Position numbers and translations under genes: made by a program
Shown: positions 50,942 through 60,479 of the stretch, piece by piece
Numbering within the stretch: the stretch's first letter is position 1
How the letters are laid out: every line of letters begins with the position of its first letter
Notes under the pieces: model-generated
The model's input: only the letters and a program-made list of their open reading frames with translations
Databases searched by the model: none
Told to the model about the DNA's origin: nothing
Source: Nocardioidaceae bacterium
Lineage (GTDB): Bacteria > Actinomycetota > Actinomycetes > Propionibacteriales > Nocardioidaceae
Direction of reading: 5' to 3'
NCBI GenBank assembly: GCA_020636935.1
Contig: JACJWW010000001.1
Coordinates: 1-64,000, forward strand
DNA: 64,000 bases

Positions 50942-51576
50942 CTGGCTGCGTTGATCAGGGACATCGCCTCGGATCGGGTCGCCGAGCGATGCATCAGCCC
51001 ACGGACAGCCGAGGTGACTGTGCGAGCACCCGCCTTGCGCACACCCCTCATGGTCATGCAGAGGTGCTCGGCCTCGATCACGACGATCACACCGCGTGCC
51101 TCAAGGATAACCATTAGTGCGTCAGCAACCTGGGTGGTCAATCGTTCTTGCACCTGCGGTCGTTTGGCATAGACATCCACCAGTCTGGCCAGCTTGGACA
51201 GGCCCGTGATCTTGCCATTCTCGGCAGGGATGTAGCCGACGTGCGCCACTCCAGTGAAGGGCACCAGATGGTGCTCACAGATCGACCAGAGCTCGATGTC
51301 GCGCACCAGCACCATCTCGTCGTGACCGATGTCGAAGGTGGTGCTCAGCACGTCTTCTGGGTCTTGATGCAGGCCCGCAGTGATCTCGGCGTAGGCCCGA
51401 GCCACCCTGGCTGGCGTGTCCCGCAGGCCCTCTCGGTCAGGATCTTCTCCGATCGCGATCAGGAGCTCTCGGATGGCAGCCGCAGCCCGATCATGATCGA
51501 ACTCACCGACTGATGAGGCACCGTCATAGGCGATCGGCGCGATCGGCCCCGACTCATCAGCAAAGTGTTCATTCAT
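50938..51576 (-). CDS. folE: GTP cyclohydrolase I
   Basis: FolE opens GTP to dihydroneopterin triphosphate, the first folate step. The 212-residue protein has the zinc-ligand motif SICEHHLVPFTGVAHVGYIP, LSKLARLVDVYAKRPQVQERLT, and VVIEAEHLCMTMRGVRK with the third zinc ligand Cys. It overlaps ftsH by 8 nt (51569-51576), so the ftsH-folE-folP-folB-folK series forms one coupled operon. Confidence 0.96.
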   Translation of the reverse strand: MNEHFADESGPIAPIAYDGASSVGEFDHDRAAAAIRELLIAIGEDPDREGLRDTPARVARAYAEITAGLHQDPEDVLSTTFDIGHDEMVLVRDIELWSICEHHLVPFTGVAHVGYIPAENGKITGLSKLARLVDVYAKRPQVQERLTTQVADALMVILEARGVIVVIEAEHLCMTMRGVRKAGARTVTSAVRGLMHRSATRSEAMSLINAAR

Positions 51577-53485
51577 CGCTGACTGAAGCCTTCTCGGGGA
51601 TCTCGATCGGCGGGATGGCCGACGGGCTCCGGTCAGGCGAGCCAGTCCATGCCGGGCGGGCCGGACGCCTACGCAGTGGCTCGAAGAGCGCGGCGATCTG
51701 CCCCTTGTCGAGGGTCTCCTTGTCCATCAGTTCACGGACCAATGAGTCAAGGACATCACGATTGTCCTCGAGCACGTCGTAGGCCTCCTGATGGGCGGAG
51801 GAAAGCAGCTTCTTCACTTCATCGTCAACGGCGGCCGCGGTCTCTTCGGAGTAGTTGCGGGTGTGCCCCATGTCGCGCCCCAGGAAGGGTTCGGCATTGT
51901 CGTCGCCAAGCTTGATCGCACCCAAGCGCTCAGTCATGCCGTATTGGGTGACCATCGCCCGGGCCAGGGCCGTGGCCTTCTCGATGTCATTGCCAGCACC
52001 ACTGGTGACGTCATGGAAGATCAGTGCCTCTGCAGCCATGCCGCCGAGCATGTAAGCCAGTTTGTCGAGCATCTGGCTGCGCGTCTGGCTGTATTTGTCT
52101 TCGTCTGGCAGCACCATCGTGTAGCCCAGGGCGCGACCGCGCGGCAGGATGGTCACCTTGTGCACGGGGTCATTGCCGGGCATCGCTGCGGCCACTAGCG
52201 CATGGCCGCCCTCGTGGTAGGCCGTCATGAGCTTTTCTTGCTCGTTCATCAGTCGGGTTCGCTTCTGCGGTCCGGCAATCACCCTGTCAATGGCTTCGTC
52301 GACTGACGCATTGTCGATCACGGTCTTGTTGAGCCGAGCAGTCAGCAACGCCGCTTCGTTGAGCACATTGGCCAGGTCGGCGCCGCTGAAGCCCGGCGTA
52401 CGCCGAGCCACTGCGGTGAGGTCGACATCAGCAGCCATCGGCTTGCCGCGAGCGTGCACCTTGAGGATCGCTTCGCGACCTAGCAGGTCTGGTGCATCGA
52501 CCTGGATTTGTCGGTCGAAGCGGCCAGGGCGCAGCAGTGCCGGGTCGAGCACGTCGGGACGGTTGGTGGCCGCGATCAAGATGACCCCGCCATGCACGTC
52601 GAAGCCATCCATCTCGACCAGAAGTTGATTGAGGGTCTGCTCACGCTCATCGTGCCCACCACCCATGCCAGCACCACGGTGACGACCCACAGCATCGATC
52701 TCGTCGATGAATACGATCGCGGGTGCATTGCTCTTGGCCTGCTCAAACAGGTCGCGCACGCGGGAAGCACCGACGCCGACGAACATCTCCACGAAGTCCG
52801 AGCCAGAGATCGAATAGAAGGGCACCCCTGCCTCGCCAGCAACAGCCCTGGCCAACAGGGTCTTGCCAGTGCCGGGCTGACCGTAGAGCAGCACGCCCTT
52901 CGGGATCTTGGCGCCGACGGCTTGGAATTTGCCTGGTTCCTGGAGGAATTCCTTGATCTCTTGAAGCTCCTCGATTGCCTCTTCACAGCCAGCCACATCG
53001 GCAAAGGTCGTCTTCGGCATGTCCTTGGTGATCAACTTGGCCTTCGACTTGGCGAATTGCATCACCCGACCGCCGCCTCCTTGGACTTGGTTCATCAAGA
53101 ACAAGAAGAGCAAGACGATCAGGACGAAGGGCAGCAGAGTCGTCAGGATGGTCCCCAAGAGACTGGGTTTGGGATTCTTGACGTTGAAGGTGTCGATCTT
53201 GTCGGCATCAACCTGCTTCTGGACCTCTTCGACAAGGCCCACTTGTTGCCCCTCGACCCAAGTGGCCAAGACCTTCTTGCCGTCACGAAGCTCCGCACGC
53301 ATCTGCTGGTCGCCCCCGTCGATGAAGGTGATCGACTTGACCTCACCCTTCTTGATGTAATTGGTCATCGTGGAGGTCTTCACCTCCTTGAACCCTGCAT
53401 TGGGCACCAAGTACTGCAATGCGATCAGCACGCCAAGGACGGCTACGACGATCCACAGCCAGGGACTACGGAGAAATTTCTTCAC
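51569..53485 (-). CDS. ftsH: ATP-dependent zinc metalloprotease FtsH
   Basis: FtsH is a membrane-anchored AAA protease for damaged membrane and regulatory proteins. The 638-residue protein has two transmembrane segments (residues about 9-26 and 110-132), Walker A GQPGTGKTLLARAVAGE, Walker B VFIDEIDAVGRHRG, the SRH segment RPDVLDPALLRPGRFDRQ and the zinc motif HEGGH. It is complete. It is followed by folE with an 8-nt overlap. Confidence 0.97.
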   Translation of the reverse strand: MKKFLRSPWLWIVVAVLGVLIALQYLVPNAGFKEVKTSTMTNYIKKGEVKSITFIDGGDQQMRAELRDGKKVLATWVEGQQVGLVEEVQKQVDADKIDTFNVKNPKPSLLGTILTTLLPFVLIVLLFLFLMNQVQGGGGRVMQFAKSKAKLITKDMPKTTFADVAGCEEAIEELQEIKEFLQEPGKFQAVGAKIPKGVLLYGQPGTGKTLLARAVAGEAGVPFYSISGSDFVEMFVGVGASRVRDLFEQAKSNAPAIVFIDEIDAVGRHRGAGMGGGHDEREQTLNQLLVEMDGFDVHGGVILIAATNRPDVLDPALLRPGRFDRQIQVDAPDLLGREAILKVHARGKPMAADVDLTAVARRTPGFSGADLANVLNEAALLTARLNKTVIDNASVDEAIDRVIAGPQKRTRLMNEQEKLMTAYHEGGHALVAAAMPGNDPVHKVTILPRGRALGYTMVLPDEDKYSQTRSQMLDKLAYMLGGMAAEALIFHDVTSGAGNDIEKATALARAMVTQYGMTERLGAIKLGDDNAEPFLGRDMGHTRNYSEETAAAVDDEVKKLLSSAHQEAYDVLEDNRDVLDSLVRELMDKETLDKGQIAALFEPLRRRPARPAWTGSPDRSPSAIPPIEIPEKASVSDE

Positions 53486-53545
53486 CGGCCAATATTGTCA
53501 GGTTCATCAAGGCTGTGCAGCCATAGCCCATAGGTCGGTGCCCAA

Positions 53546-54394
53546 TCAGGCACTCAATACGTAGCTTCGGCCGATGGATTCCTCGACGGCACGGGCCCCA
53601 CGCTCGATCAATTCGGCCGTCCGACTGAAATTGAGCATCCCGACCACTCCCCCCATTTTGACCCGAGTGATCTGGAATTTCGGGTCAGGCAGTGGGAACT
53701 CGACCTGTCCGGCCAAAGTGGCAGCCAAGGCAGCCACCAAAGCGTCGACCGGAGTCCGCAATTGGCGGGGTCGCGCTGCATGAGTGGCATCCAGGGTGAT
53801 CACGTGCACGGGGCCATTGCCGAGGCAATCCAGCCCAAGTACCCCGGACAGGGGCAAGTTCTCGGCCAGCCCACCGTCAACATGCATCTCCTCCAACCCG
53901 GTCTCCCCGTGCGGCAACTGCACAGGTGGGAGCAAGGCCGGCGCGGCTGATGCAGCGGCAAGCAATCGTCGTACATCTCCAGCGTCATGGTGGACCGCAC
54001 GCCCGGTCTCAAGATGGGTGGTTGCGATCCGCATCGGGACAGCAAGGTCTTCGAGTCGAGTCGCTGGCAACCAGTCGGTGATCACTTGCAGAAGGCGTTC
54101 GTTGCCAAATAGATAGGGGCGCCGCCGCGCAACATTGGTGACGACATCACGCTTGGTGCCAAACATCGATGAGACCGACACTGAGCGCCATTTATCGGCC
54201 AACTCATCGAGCCGGTCCAAGGTCGGTTCCACAGCGAAGAAGGCGCCATTGAGCGATCCGACGGAGGTTGCGACCAGTGCGTCGGGGGCGTGGCCAGCCT
54301 CCAGCAATGCCCGCATCATGCCGACCTGGACGGCGCCTTGGGCGCCACCACCTGACAACACCCAAACGGTCTTGCTAGCGATCGTTTCGAGCAC
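53546..54394 (-). CDS. Patatin-like phospholipase
   Basis: The 282-residue protein has the patatin oxyanion GGGAQGAVQVGMM, the nucleophile elbow ATSVGSLNGAF (GxSxG with the first Gly replaced by Ala), and the catalytic Asp in VDGGLAENLPL. It probably hydrolyses a lipid acyl ester; the substrate is unknown. I use GTG 54394, which follows GGGGAGG at 8 nt; the frame continues to 54445. It sits 60 bp upstream of ftsH. Confidence 0.87.
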   Translation of the reverse strand: MLETIASKTVWVLSGGGAQGAVQVGMMRALLEAGHAPDALVATSVGSLNGAFFAVEPTLDRLDELADKWRSVSVSSMFGTKRDVVTNVARRRPYLFGNERLLQVITDWLPATRLEDLAVPMRIATTHLETGRAVHHDAGDVRRLLAAASAAPALLPPVQLPHGETGLEEMHVDGGLAENLPLSGVLGLDCLGNGPVHVITLDATHAARPRQLRTPVDALVAALAATLAGQVEFPLPDPKFQITRVKMGGVVGMLNFSRTAELIERGARAVEESIGRSYVLSA

Positions 54395-54495
54395 GACACT
54401 CACCTCCCCGGCATGGCAACTCCAGACATCCGCTAAACGTTGCAAACCGGACAGGAGTGACGCCGGTCACATCAGCCGGCTAGACCGGGGAGAGC

Positions 54496-55047
54496 TCAGG
54501 AATACACGCTGGGCGACAAGGTCGCGATGTCGCGCAGATTGCGATAGCGCTCTTGGTAGTCAAGGCCATAGCCGACGACAAATTCATTGGGGATATCCCA
54601 GCCGACATATTTGACGTCAATCGTGGTGCGCAATGCCTCCGGCTTGCGCAGGAGAGTGCAGATCTCCACTGAGGCAGGGTTGCGAGAAGCCAGGTTTGAG
54701 GTCAGCCAGCGCAGGGTGAGGCCGGTGTCAATGATCTCGTCGACAATGAGCACATGGCGGCCATTGATGTCGGTGTCGAGATCCTTGAGGATGCGCACCA
54801 CACCAGACGACTTCGTGCCAGAGCCATACGACGAAACCGCCATCCAGTCCATTTCGACATGGCGCCCGAGTGCTCGAGACAGGTCAGCCATCACCATGAC
54901 AGCACCACGCAGTACGCCGACCAACAAGACGTCTTTGCCGGCGTAGTCAGTCTCGATCTGCATGGCCAAGGCCGCTAGTTTCTGTTGGATCTGCTCCTCG
55001 GTGAAGAGCACTTCAACAAGGTCGCCATCGACATCAGCAGCATCCAT
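54496..55047 (-). CDS. hpt: Hypoxanthine phosphoribosyltransferase
   Basis: Hpt salvages hypoxanthine and guanine using PRPP. The 183 residues include LVGVLRGAVMVMADLSRAL, MAVSSYGSGTKSSGVV, the PRPP loop HVLIVDEIIDTGLTLRWL and IPNEFVVGYGLDYQERYRNL. ATG 55047 is chosen. It follows tilS by 10 bp and lies in the conserved tilS-hpt-ftsH order, here with a patatin gene inserted before ftsH. Confidence 0.95.
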   Translation of the reverse strand: MDAADVDGDLVEVLFTEEQIQQKLAALAMQIETDYAGKDVLLVGVLRGAVMVMADLSRALGRHVEMDWMAVSSYGSGTKSSGVVRILKDLDTDINGRHVLIVDEIIDTGLTLRWLTSNLASRNPASVEICTLLRKPEALRTTIDVKYVGWDIPNEFVVGYGLDYQERYRNLRDIATLSPSVYS

Positions 55048-55057
55048 GCCGGTCACC

Positions 55058-56038
55058 CTACAAGCTGGACTTGGGGATGAAAACCACGACTCCCGCAACA
55101 CGTCGGGCGGTCAAGTGGCCAGGCAGATCCACGCCCTTTTGGCCCCGCCAGTCGGTGATCAAGCGGTCGATTTCACCAATATGTTCGGCAAACAGTTCGG
55201 CAGCGATCGCACCGGCGCCGACCGCGGCCATCCGCAGCACTCTGGTCCTGATTGCAGGAGCCAACTGGGTCAGCTCAGATACTGGTAGTCCAGCCTCGCT
55301 GGAGATAGCAGACAAGGCCTCGGCGGCCATGTCGTCGAGGAAGTCCGCGTCTGATCGCAACTGATCGGCTGTCCGCGCCAGCGCGGCCGCAACCCCCGGG
55401 CCCAGCTCCCGCTCGAGAGCAGGCATCAGGCTCTTGCGCACCCGGACCCGCGTATATGCAGGGTCATCGTTGTGGGGGTCGGTCCACCAGGTGATCCCTT
55501 GAGCCTCACAAGCCGCTTCGGTCTGTTGTCGAGTCAGATCCAAGAAGGGCCTACGGAAGTGGTCAAAACTACGCCGCATCCCAGCGAGCGAACGCGCCCC
55601 GGACCCCCTGGCCAAGCCCATCAGCACAGTCTCGGCCTGATCATCTTGAGTGTGGCCGAGCAGACAGATCTCGGCATCGAAGTGCTCAAGCATCGTTTCG
55701 ATGACTTCGTAACGAGCCCGACGCGCAGCAGCCTCCGGGCCCAAGCCCGGCGCATCCACCCTCACTCGCGCCGATGCTGTTTCGACCGCACCCAATTCGC
55801 TCATCTGGGCCACCACGGCGGCCGCGTGATCGGCAGAGTCGACTTGGAGCCCGTGGTCGACGGTCACCCCGACCACCCTCAGATTCGTCGTACGTGACTC
55901 GAAGACTGCCGCCGCCAACAGGGCCAGTGAGTCTGCGCCACCGGAACAGGCCACCAGCAAAGTCGCTCCTGGCTCGAGCCCGGCCAGTGCACGTCGTACG
56001 GCTACACGGCTGGCCGCGACGGCTGGGTGCAGGGCCAT
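55058..56038 (-). CDS. tilS: tRNA(Ile)-lysidine synthase
   Basis: TilS converts C34 of tRNA(Ile2) to lysidine so that it reads AUA. The 326-residue protein has the PP-loop LVACSGGADSLALLA (SGGxDS at about 32-37), VDHGLQVDSADHA, LLGHTQDDQAETVLMGLARGSG and MRRSFDHFRRPFLDLTR. Its start overlaps the upstream metalloprotease stop by one base. It is short compared with E. coli TilS but normal for actinobacteria. Confidence 0.95.
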   Translation of the reverse strand: MALHPAVAASRVAVRRALAGLEPGATLLVACSGGADSLALLAAAVFESRTTNLRVVGVTVDHGLQVDSADHAAAVVAQMSELGAVETASARVRVDAPGLGPEAAARRARYEVIETMLEHFDAEICLLGHTQDDQAETVLMGLARGSGARSLAGMRRSFDHFRRPFLDLTRQQTEAACEAQGITWWTDPHNDDPAYTRVRVRKSLMPALERELGPGVAAALARTADQLRSDADFLDDMAAEALSAISSEAGLPVSELTQLAPAIRTRVLRMAAVGAGAIAAELFAEHIGEIDRLITDWRGQKGVDLPGHLTARRVAGVVVFIPKSSL

Positions 56039-57099
56039 CAGCCGTGCACGCGGGAGATCCAGAGTTGGGGGTCAAGGATCTCCGCTTTGCTGGGGAGGTT
56101 CGCTGGCTCCTCCCACACGGCATTGAATCCATCCATGCCGACCTTGTCGACAGCGGCACGCACGAAGACTGCCCCGTCGCGATATTGCGCCATCTTCTGG
56201 TCGATGCCCAGCAGTCGGCGCAGCAATTTGTCGAGCGTGCCCACCCCTTGACGGCGTTGGGTGAAACGATTGCGGATCGAGGCGACTGTGGGGATGACTT
56301 CGGGCCCGACCCCATCCATCACCACGTCAGCATGCCCCTCGAGGAGACTCATGACACCAGTGATCTGGTCAATCACCTGCTTTTGCTCAGGAGTGGTCAT
56401 CAAGTCGATCAGGCTGCCATCGGTCTTGCCAGTGAAGAGGTCAACGACCTTCTTGGTCAGGTCACCTACGAGTTGCGCCGGATCACCCTTGATGCTGCCG
56501 GCCACCAACTCCATCTGGCTCCGCAAATGGTCGGCCATCCACGGCACTGCGGTGAACTGCACCCGATGTGTCTCCTCATGCAGGCACACCCACAGCCTGA
56601 AGTCATGGGGGTCGACGCCGAGTTCGCGCTCGATGTGCACGACATTGGGGGCCACGAGCAGTAGCCGCCCATGCTCGTCCGGCCCTTCATGGAAGGGGTC
56701 GAATTGCCCCAGCACCTTGGAGCCCATGAAGCCCAACATCAGACCAGCCTCGGCCCCGGTCAGCTTGGCCCCAAGGCCCATGCCGGGTGAGCCACTACGC
56801 TCTGAAAGGAGATTGGCAGCGATCGGGGTCAGGATCTTGGCAAATGCTTGAGCATTGGCCTGTACCCAGTTTGGCCGGTCAACCACCAGCACTGGGGCCG
56901 TGCGCTCGGCAGCAACGAGTCCGGTGAACTCACGCACCAGTGGCGTGGACCGCTCGGCGCCCGCTCGCAACTCAGCGACTGCATCGTGGGCCTCTGCCCG
57001 GGTCACGACCGGCCCTTCTCCCACGACCTTGGTTGCAACCTTGACCGCCAGATCCCAGTCGATCATCGATTCAGTGCTGCTGGCGTCAGGATCACTCAT
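56038..57099 (-). CDS. Zinc-dependent metalloprotease-like protein (DUF2342)
   Basis: The 353-residue protein contains an HExxH zinc motif in LWVCLHEETHRVQF (His174, His178) and a later GHADVVMDGVG with a likely third ligand. It matches the DUF2342 family, long annotated as associated with F420 biosynthesis and now as a putative zinc protease. No signal peptide. ATG 57099 is chosen; the frame runs to 57126 into dacB. It sits between dacB and tilS, a conserved actinobacterial position. Confidence 0.85.
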   Translation of the reverse strand: MSDPDASSTESMIDWDLAVKVATKVVGEGPVVTRAEAHDAVAELRAGAERSTPLVREFTGLVAAERTAPVLVVDRPNWVQANAQAFAKILTPIAANLLSERSGSPGMGLGAKLTGAEAGLMLGFMGSKVLGQFDPFHEGPDEHGRLLLVAPNVVHIERELGVDPHDFRLWVCLHEETHRVQFTAVPWMADHLRSQMELVAGSIKGDPAQLVGDLTKKVVDLFTGKTDGSLIDLMTTPEQKQVIDQITGVMSLLEGHADVVMDGVGPEVIPTVASIRNRFTQRRQGVGTLDKLLRRLLGIDQKMAQYRDGAVFVRAAVDKVGMDGFNAVWEEPANLPSKAEILDPQLWISRVHG

Positions 57100-58511
57100 G
57101 GTCGAGACCCTACGCCGCAGGCGCAAGCGCCCAACGCCCCGGCGATCTTGTCCAACTGCATCTGGGCCAGCCCGCCCTTGTCGGGGGCCACTCGGTCAGC
57201 AACCAGCACGAAGACCATCTGGGCATGATCTGCTGTCGTGACCACCCCGGCCAGCCCGTGTACGCCGGTCAAGGTGCCAGTCTTGGCTCGCACCCTTCCC
57301 AACGCCTCGCTTGGCCCGGCCCCGAATCTCCATTTCAGGGAGCCGGTGAAGCCCGCCACGGGCAACCCAGTCACTGACGAGCGCAGCCTCGGTTGCCCCG
57401 ACTCTGTTGCCAGGCGCAAGGTCTGGGCCAGGGAGACTGAGGTCAACCGATTGGTGCGCGACAGACCGCTGCCGTCAAAGGTTGAGTTGCCCCTTGTGTT
57501 GACCCCCAAGCTGGACAGGACCTGTTGGACTGCGCTGGCCCCGCCTGTGAAACTCGGATCATTGGCCACCTTGAGACCCACATGACGAGCCAAGACCTCG
57601 GCTGCTTGGTTGTCGCTGACGCCTAGGACTTCCTCCACGATCTCGCCAACCGGACCACTATCGACGCTGGCCAATTCGATTGCGTCAGGGGCCGCATTTG
57701 TACGCCGGATTGGCCCAACGACCTGTACGCCCAACTTCAGCAACTGCTTCTTGAACCTCTGCCCTGCCTGGAGGGCTGGATCGCTCGAGAATCCGAATCC
57801 CAGCCGGGCCTGGTCAACCCACAATGCGCTGATCGGCGAGACGACCGAATCGGGCACATAGTTGGGTCGCCAGTCAGCACTGATCGAAGGGCCGGCAAAC
57901 AGACTGTCGTCAATACGCAAATGCACTGGGCCTGCCCCAGATGCACCGAGCGCCTGTGCCGTCTGTTTGGCCAGGTCAGCAAGGTTGCCGCCGACCGGAT
58001 AGGCGGCCTGATCCGCCTTAGGGGTGCTGGCCAGGTAGGGATCACCACCTCCGACCAGGATGATCTGGTTCGCTTGCGGATCCCGCACCACCTTGGTCTT
58101 GAAGGTCGCCATCGGACCAAGCGCCTGCAGGCTGGCGACGGTAGTGGCCAACTTGAGTGTCGATGCTGGCGTAAACCGTGAACTGCCTTGGTGGAAAATC
58201 GTGGCTCCAGAGGCCGGATCCGTGATCCGCACCGACACCCGAGGGCCGAGGACCTTGTGGTCGATCAATCCCGACACCGCCGCTGCTACTCGTGCGGGAT
58301 CCAACTGACCCGCCTTCGTGGGTCGGGCAAGCTTGCGACTTGGCGCGGCAAGTGGCAGTTGCACCTTGTCTGGCGGTGCGACATCCACTGGCGCTGCCGC
58401 TGGGTCGGCCCCACCGAAGCGATCCAGGAGATCAAATTTCCAGGTCACGAAAGCGCCCAGAAGAAGCACGATCACCAGCAATTCGACGAGCCAGTGGCGT
58501 TTGTCACGCAT
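57096..58511 (-). CDS. dacB: D-alanyl-D-alanine carboxypeptidase/endopeptidase, PBP4 family
   Basis: This class C penicillin-binding protein trims peptidoglycan stem peptides outside the cell. The 471 residues include an N-terminal anchor helix (about 8-24), SxxK at Ser117-Lys120 (TPASTLKLA), the SDN motif in GVSDNQAAEVL and KTG in RAKTGTLTG. I start at ATG 58511; the frame extends to 58694 across the divergent ppa promoter region, which is not credible as coding. Overlaps the metalloprotease by 4 nt. Confidence 0.93.
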   Translation of the reverse strand: MRDKRHWLVELLVIVLLLGAFVTWKFDLLDRFGGADPAAAPVDVAPPDKVQLPLAAPSRKLARPTKAGQLDPARVAAAVSGLIDHKVLGPRVSVRITDPASGATIFHQGSSRFTPASTLKLATTVASLQALGPMATFKTKVVRDPQANQIILVGGGDPYLASTPKADQAAYPVGGNLADLAKQTAQALGASGAGPVHLRIDDSLFAGPSISADWRPNYVPDSVVSPISALWVDQARLGFGFSSDPALQAGQRFKKQLLKLGVQVVGPIRRTNAAPDAIELASVDSGPVGEIVEEVLGVSDNQAAEVLARHVGLKVANDPSFTGGASAVQQVLSSLGVNTRGNSTFDGSGLSRTNRLTSVSLAQTLRLATESGQPRLRSSVTGLPVAGFTGSLKWRFGAGPSEALGRVRAKTGTLTGVHGLAGVVTTADHAQMVFVLVADRVAPDKGGLAQMQLDKIAGALGACACGVGSRP

Positions 58512-58581
58512 CCACCCTCCTAGACCGATGCGACTTGTGATGCCAATGTGCGCGACACTAGCCCGGAAGCCAATGAACCTG

Positions 58582-58599
58582 CAGGTGGGGGACCACCTG
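58582..58599 (+). promoter_or_regulatory. Stem-loop in the ppa leader
   Basis: CAGGTGG and CCACCTG pair over 7 bp around a GGGA loop, a GNRA-type tetraloop. It lies 32 nt upstream of the ppa start codon in the 120-bp divergent gap with dacB. It may stabilise or regulate the ppa mRNA. Confidence 0.4.
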
Positions 58600-58631
58600 A
58601 ATGATGAATCCATTTCTTGAAAGGAAGTGTC

Positions 58632-59132
58632 GTGGAATTCGACGTTGTGGTTGAGATCCCAAAGGGAGAGCGCAACAAATACGAGGTTGATCACAAGACC
58701 GGCAAGATCCGGCTTGACCGGATGCTGTTCACCTCAACTGCCTACCCCGCCGACTATGGATTCATCGACGACACCTTGGGACTGGACGGCGATCCGCTCG
58801 ATGCGTTGGTGATCCTGCAGCAGCCAACCTTCCCTGGGTGCATCATCAAGTGCCGTGCCATCGGGATGTTCCGGATGACTGATGAGGCTGGCGGCGACGA
58901 CAAGGTCCTTTGCGTCCCTTCGCACGACCCGCGCCTTGAGCATCTGCGCGATATCAAGCATGTCTCGGAGTTCGACCGCCTGGAGATCCAGCACTTCTTC
59001 GAGGTCTACAAAGATCTCGAGCCTGGCAAGTCCGTCGAGGGCGCCAACTGGGTCGGCCGCTCAGAGGCAGAGGCCGAAATCAAGGCCAGCTTCAAGCGCT
59101 TCGAAGACGACGAGGCCCACGAAGACCACTGA
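58632..59132 (+). CDS. ppa: Inorganic pyrophosphatase (family I)
   Basis: Ppa hydrolyses pyrophosphate to drive biosynthesis. The 166-residue protein has FDVVVEIPKGERNKYEVD, the acidic catalytic motif DGDPLDALV, and DDKVLCVPSHDPR. GTG 58632 is preceded by a GAAAGGAAG ribosome site; TTG 58617 is a less likely start. It is divergent from dacB and converges on the NlpC/P60 gene after 6 bp. Confidence 0.95.
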   Translation: MEFDVVVEIPKGERNKYEVDHKTGKIRLDRMLFTSTAYPADYGFIDDTLGLDGDPLDALVILQQPTFPGCIIKCRAIGMFRMTDEAGGDDKVLCVPSHDPRLEHLRDIKHVSEFDRLEIQHFFEVYKDLEPGKSVEGANWVGRSEAEAEIKASFKRFEDDEAHEDH

Positions 59133-59138
59133 CGTGGT

Positions 59139-60413
59139 CTAAGGTCGGCCGAAATATCGCGGCGCGATCCAGTAGTCGATGCTGTCCACCCGCACCGGTT
59201 GTCCGGTGCGGGGGGCATGCAGGATCTGCCCGTTGCCGATATAGAGGGCCACGTGGTGGATTGATCGCGGCGATGAGCCCCAAAACACCAGATCGCCGGG
59301 CCGAAGCGCAGCTCTCGAGATCGGCGTTGAGGCTGAATATTGCGCTGCTGAGTAGTGAGGCAAGGATTTGCCGCCAGCACGCCAAGCCATCATGGTCAAA
59401 CCCGAGCAGTCAAACGACGAGGGTCCTGACGCGCCCCAGCGATAGGGCAAGCCCAACTTCGAACGCGCATAGTTGAGCGCAGCGCTGACCCCAGAGCCGG
59501 CTGGAGGCGGGTCAGCCACAACTGGTGGGGCGTCATCAGCGGCAGCCTTGTCAGAGTCAGCCTGATTGGATTCTGGACGATTTGAATCTGGGCCGGACTC
59601 AGCGGGCGCGGACAGACGTTCATCCGACTGACGAGCCTTCTCAATCTCGGCTGCCCGTTGCGCAGCTTGCCGCGCCAGACCAACTTGCCGCTGGCGAGCC
59701 AAGTCCGCGGAGATGTTCTCGGCTCGGGTCAGTTCTTCGGCCAGGCCCGCTTCTTGCAACTTGAGGGCTGCAGCAGAGTCCTGGGCCTGACTTGCTGCGT
59801 GCTGGGCCACCGACTGTGCCGTACGAGCCTCTGCAACCAGGACTTGTTGGGCCGTTTCTGCCCGCTTTGCACGGCGCTCGGCCTCGTCAGCCTCGGCCTT
59901 GGCCTGCTTGAAGACCAAGAACTTGGCCTGCATCGAGTCGCCAGCCGCCCGAGCCACGCCGAGCCTGTTCATGACCCCCTCAGGGCCCTCATTGCTCAGC
60001 AGCACTGTGGCGGCATTGAGACCGGAGCCCCTTTGGTAACTGTCGGCGACCAATACCGCAATCTGATCGCGCTGCTCTGTCACGGCTCGTCTGGCCTGGG
60101 CGAGGCCCGCGCTGGCCGCCTCGTGCTCTGCACGAGCTTGTTCCAAACGCCATCGAGCCCCGTTGTAGGCCTCGGCTGCAATCTCGGCATCATGAGCTGC
60201 GCCCAACACCCGAGCGTTCGCTGAGACCAGATCAGATTCAATCTGCTCCAAGCCTGCCCGCTTGTCGCTGACTGCGGCTGAGGCGGCATCCAGTTGACCT
60301 TGAGTCGGGAGCGCCGGTGGCGCTTTGTCCGCCATCGCGATCGAACTGCCTGACCCGACGATCACCATCGCCAGGGTCAAAGCAAGCCCAGTCCGTGTGG
60401 GTCGCAAGACCAT
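59139..60413 (-). CDS. Secreted NlpC/P60 peptidoglycan endopeptidase with coiled-coil domain
   Basis: A signal peptide (first about 28 residues, ending SSIAMA) precedes about 200 residues of coiled coil (residues about 35-260), an acidic Ser/Asp linker, and a C-terminal NlpC/P60 domain. The catalytic Cys is in FDCSGLTMMAW, His in IHHVALYIGNGQ. The RipA-like layout indicates a D,L-endopeptidase for cell separation, with the coiled coil as possible autoinhibitor or FtsX partner. Expression likely uses the promoter at 60446-60474. Confidence 0.92.
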   Translation of the reverse strand: MVLRPTRTGLALTLAMVIVGSGSSIAMADKAPPALPTQGQLDAASAAVSDKRAGLEQIESDLVSANARVLGAAHDAEIAAEAYNGARWRLEQARAEHEAASAGLAQARRAVTEQRDQIAVLVADSYQRGSGLNAATVLLSNEGPEGVMNRLGVARAAGDSMQAKFLVFKQAKAEADEAERRAKRAETAQQVLVAEARTAQSVAQHAASQAQDSAAALKLQEAGLAEELTRAENISADLARQRQVGLARQAAQRAAEIEKARQSDERLSAPAESGPDSNRPESNQADSDKAAADDAPPVVADPPPAGSGVSAALNYARSKLGLPYRWGASGPSSFDCSGLTMMAWRAGGKSLPHYSAAQYSASTPISRAALRPGDLVFWGSSPRSIHHVALYIGNGQILHAPRTGQPVRVDSIDYWIAPRYFGRP

Positions 60414-60445
60414 TTCCCTCCGCCGAAAACAAGCAACGGGAAACC

Positions 60446-60474
60446 ACAGTAGGGCTCATTGGTCACATTGGAAA
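60446..60474 (-). promoter_or_regulatory. Predicted promoter of the NlpC/P60 gene
   Basis: Minus-strand -35 TTTCCA (60469-60474) and -10 TACTGT (60446-60451) are 17 nt apart. The nearer arm of a long inverted repeat lies just upstream of the -35, in activator position. Confidence 0.4.
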
Positions 60475-60479
60475 CACTT

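Noticed and set aside
58512..58694. Upstream extension of dacB to 58694
   Set aside because: It would run through the ppa promoter region and the ppa start codon. The internal ATG at 58511 starts just before a normal membrane anchor.
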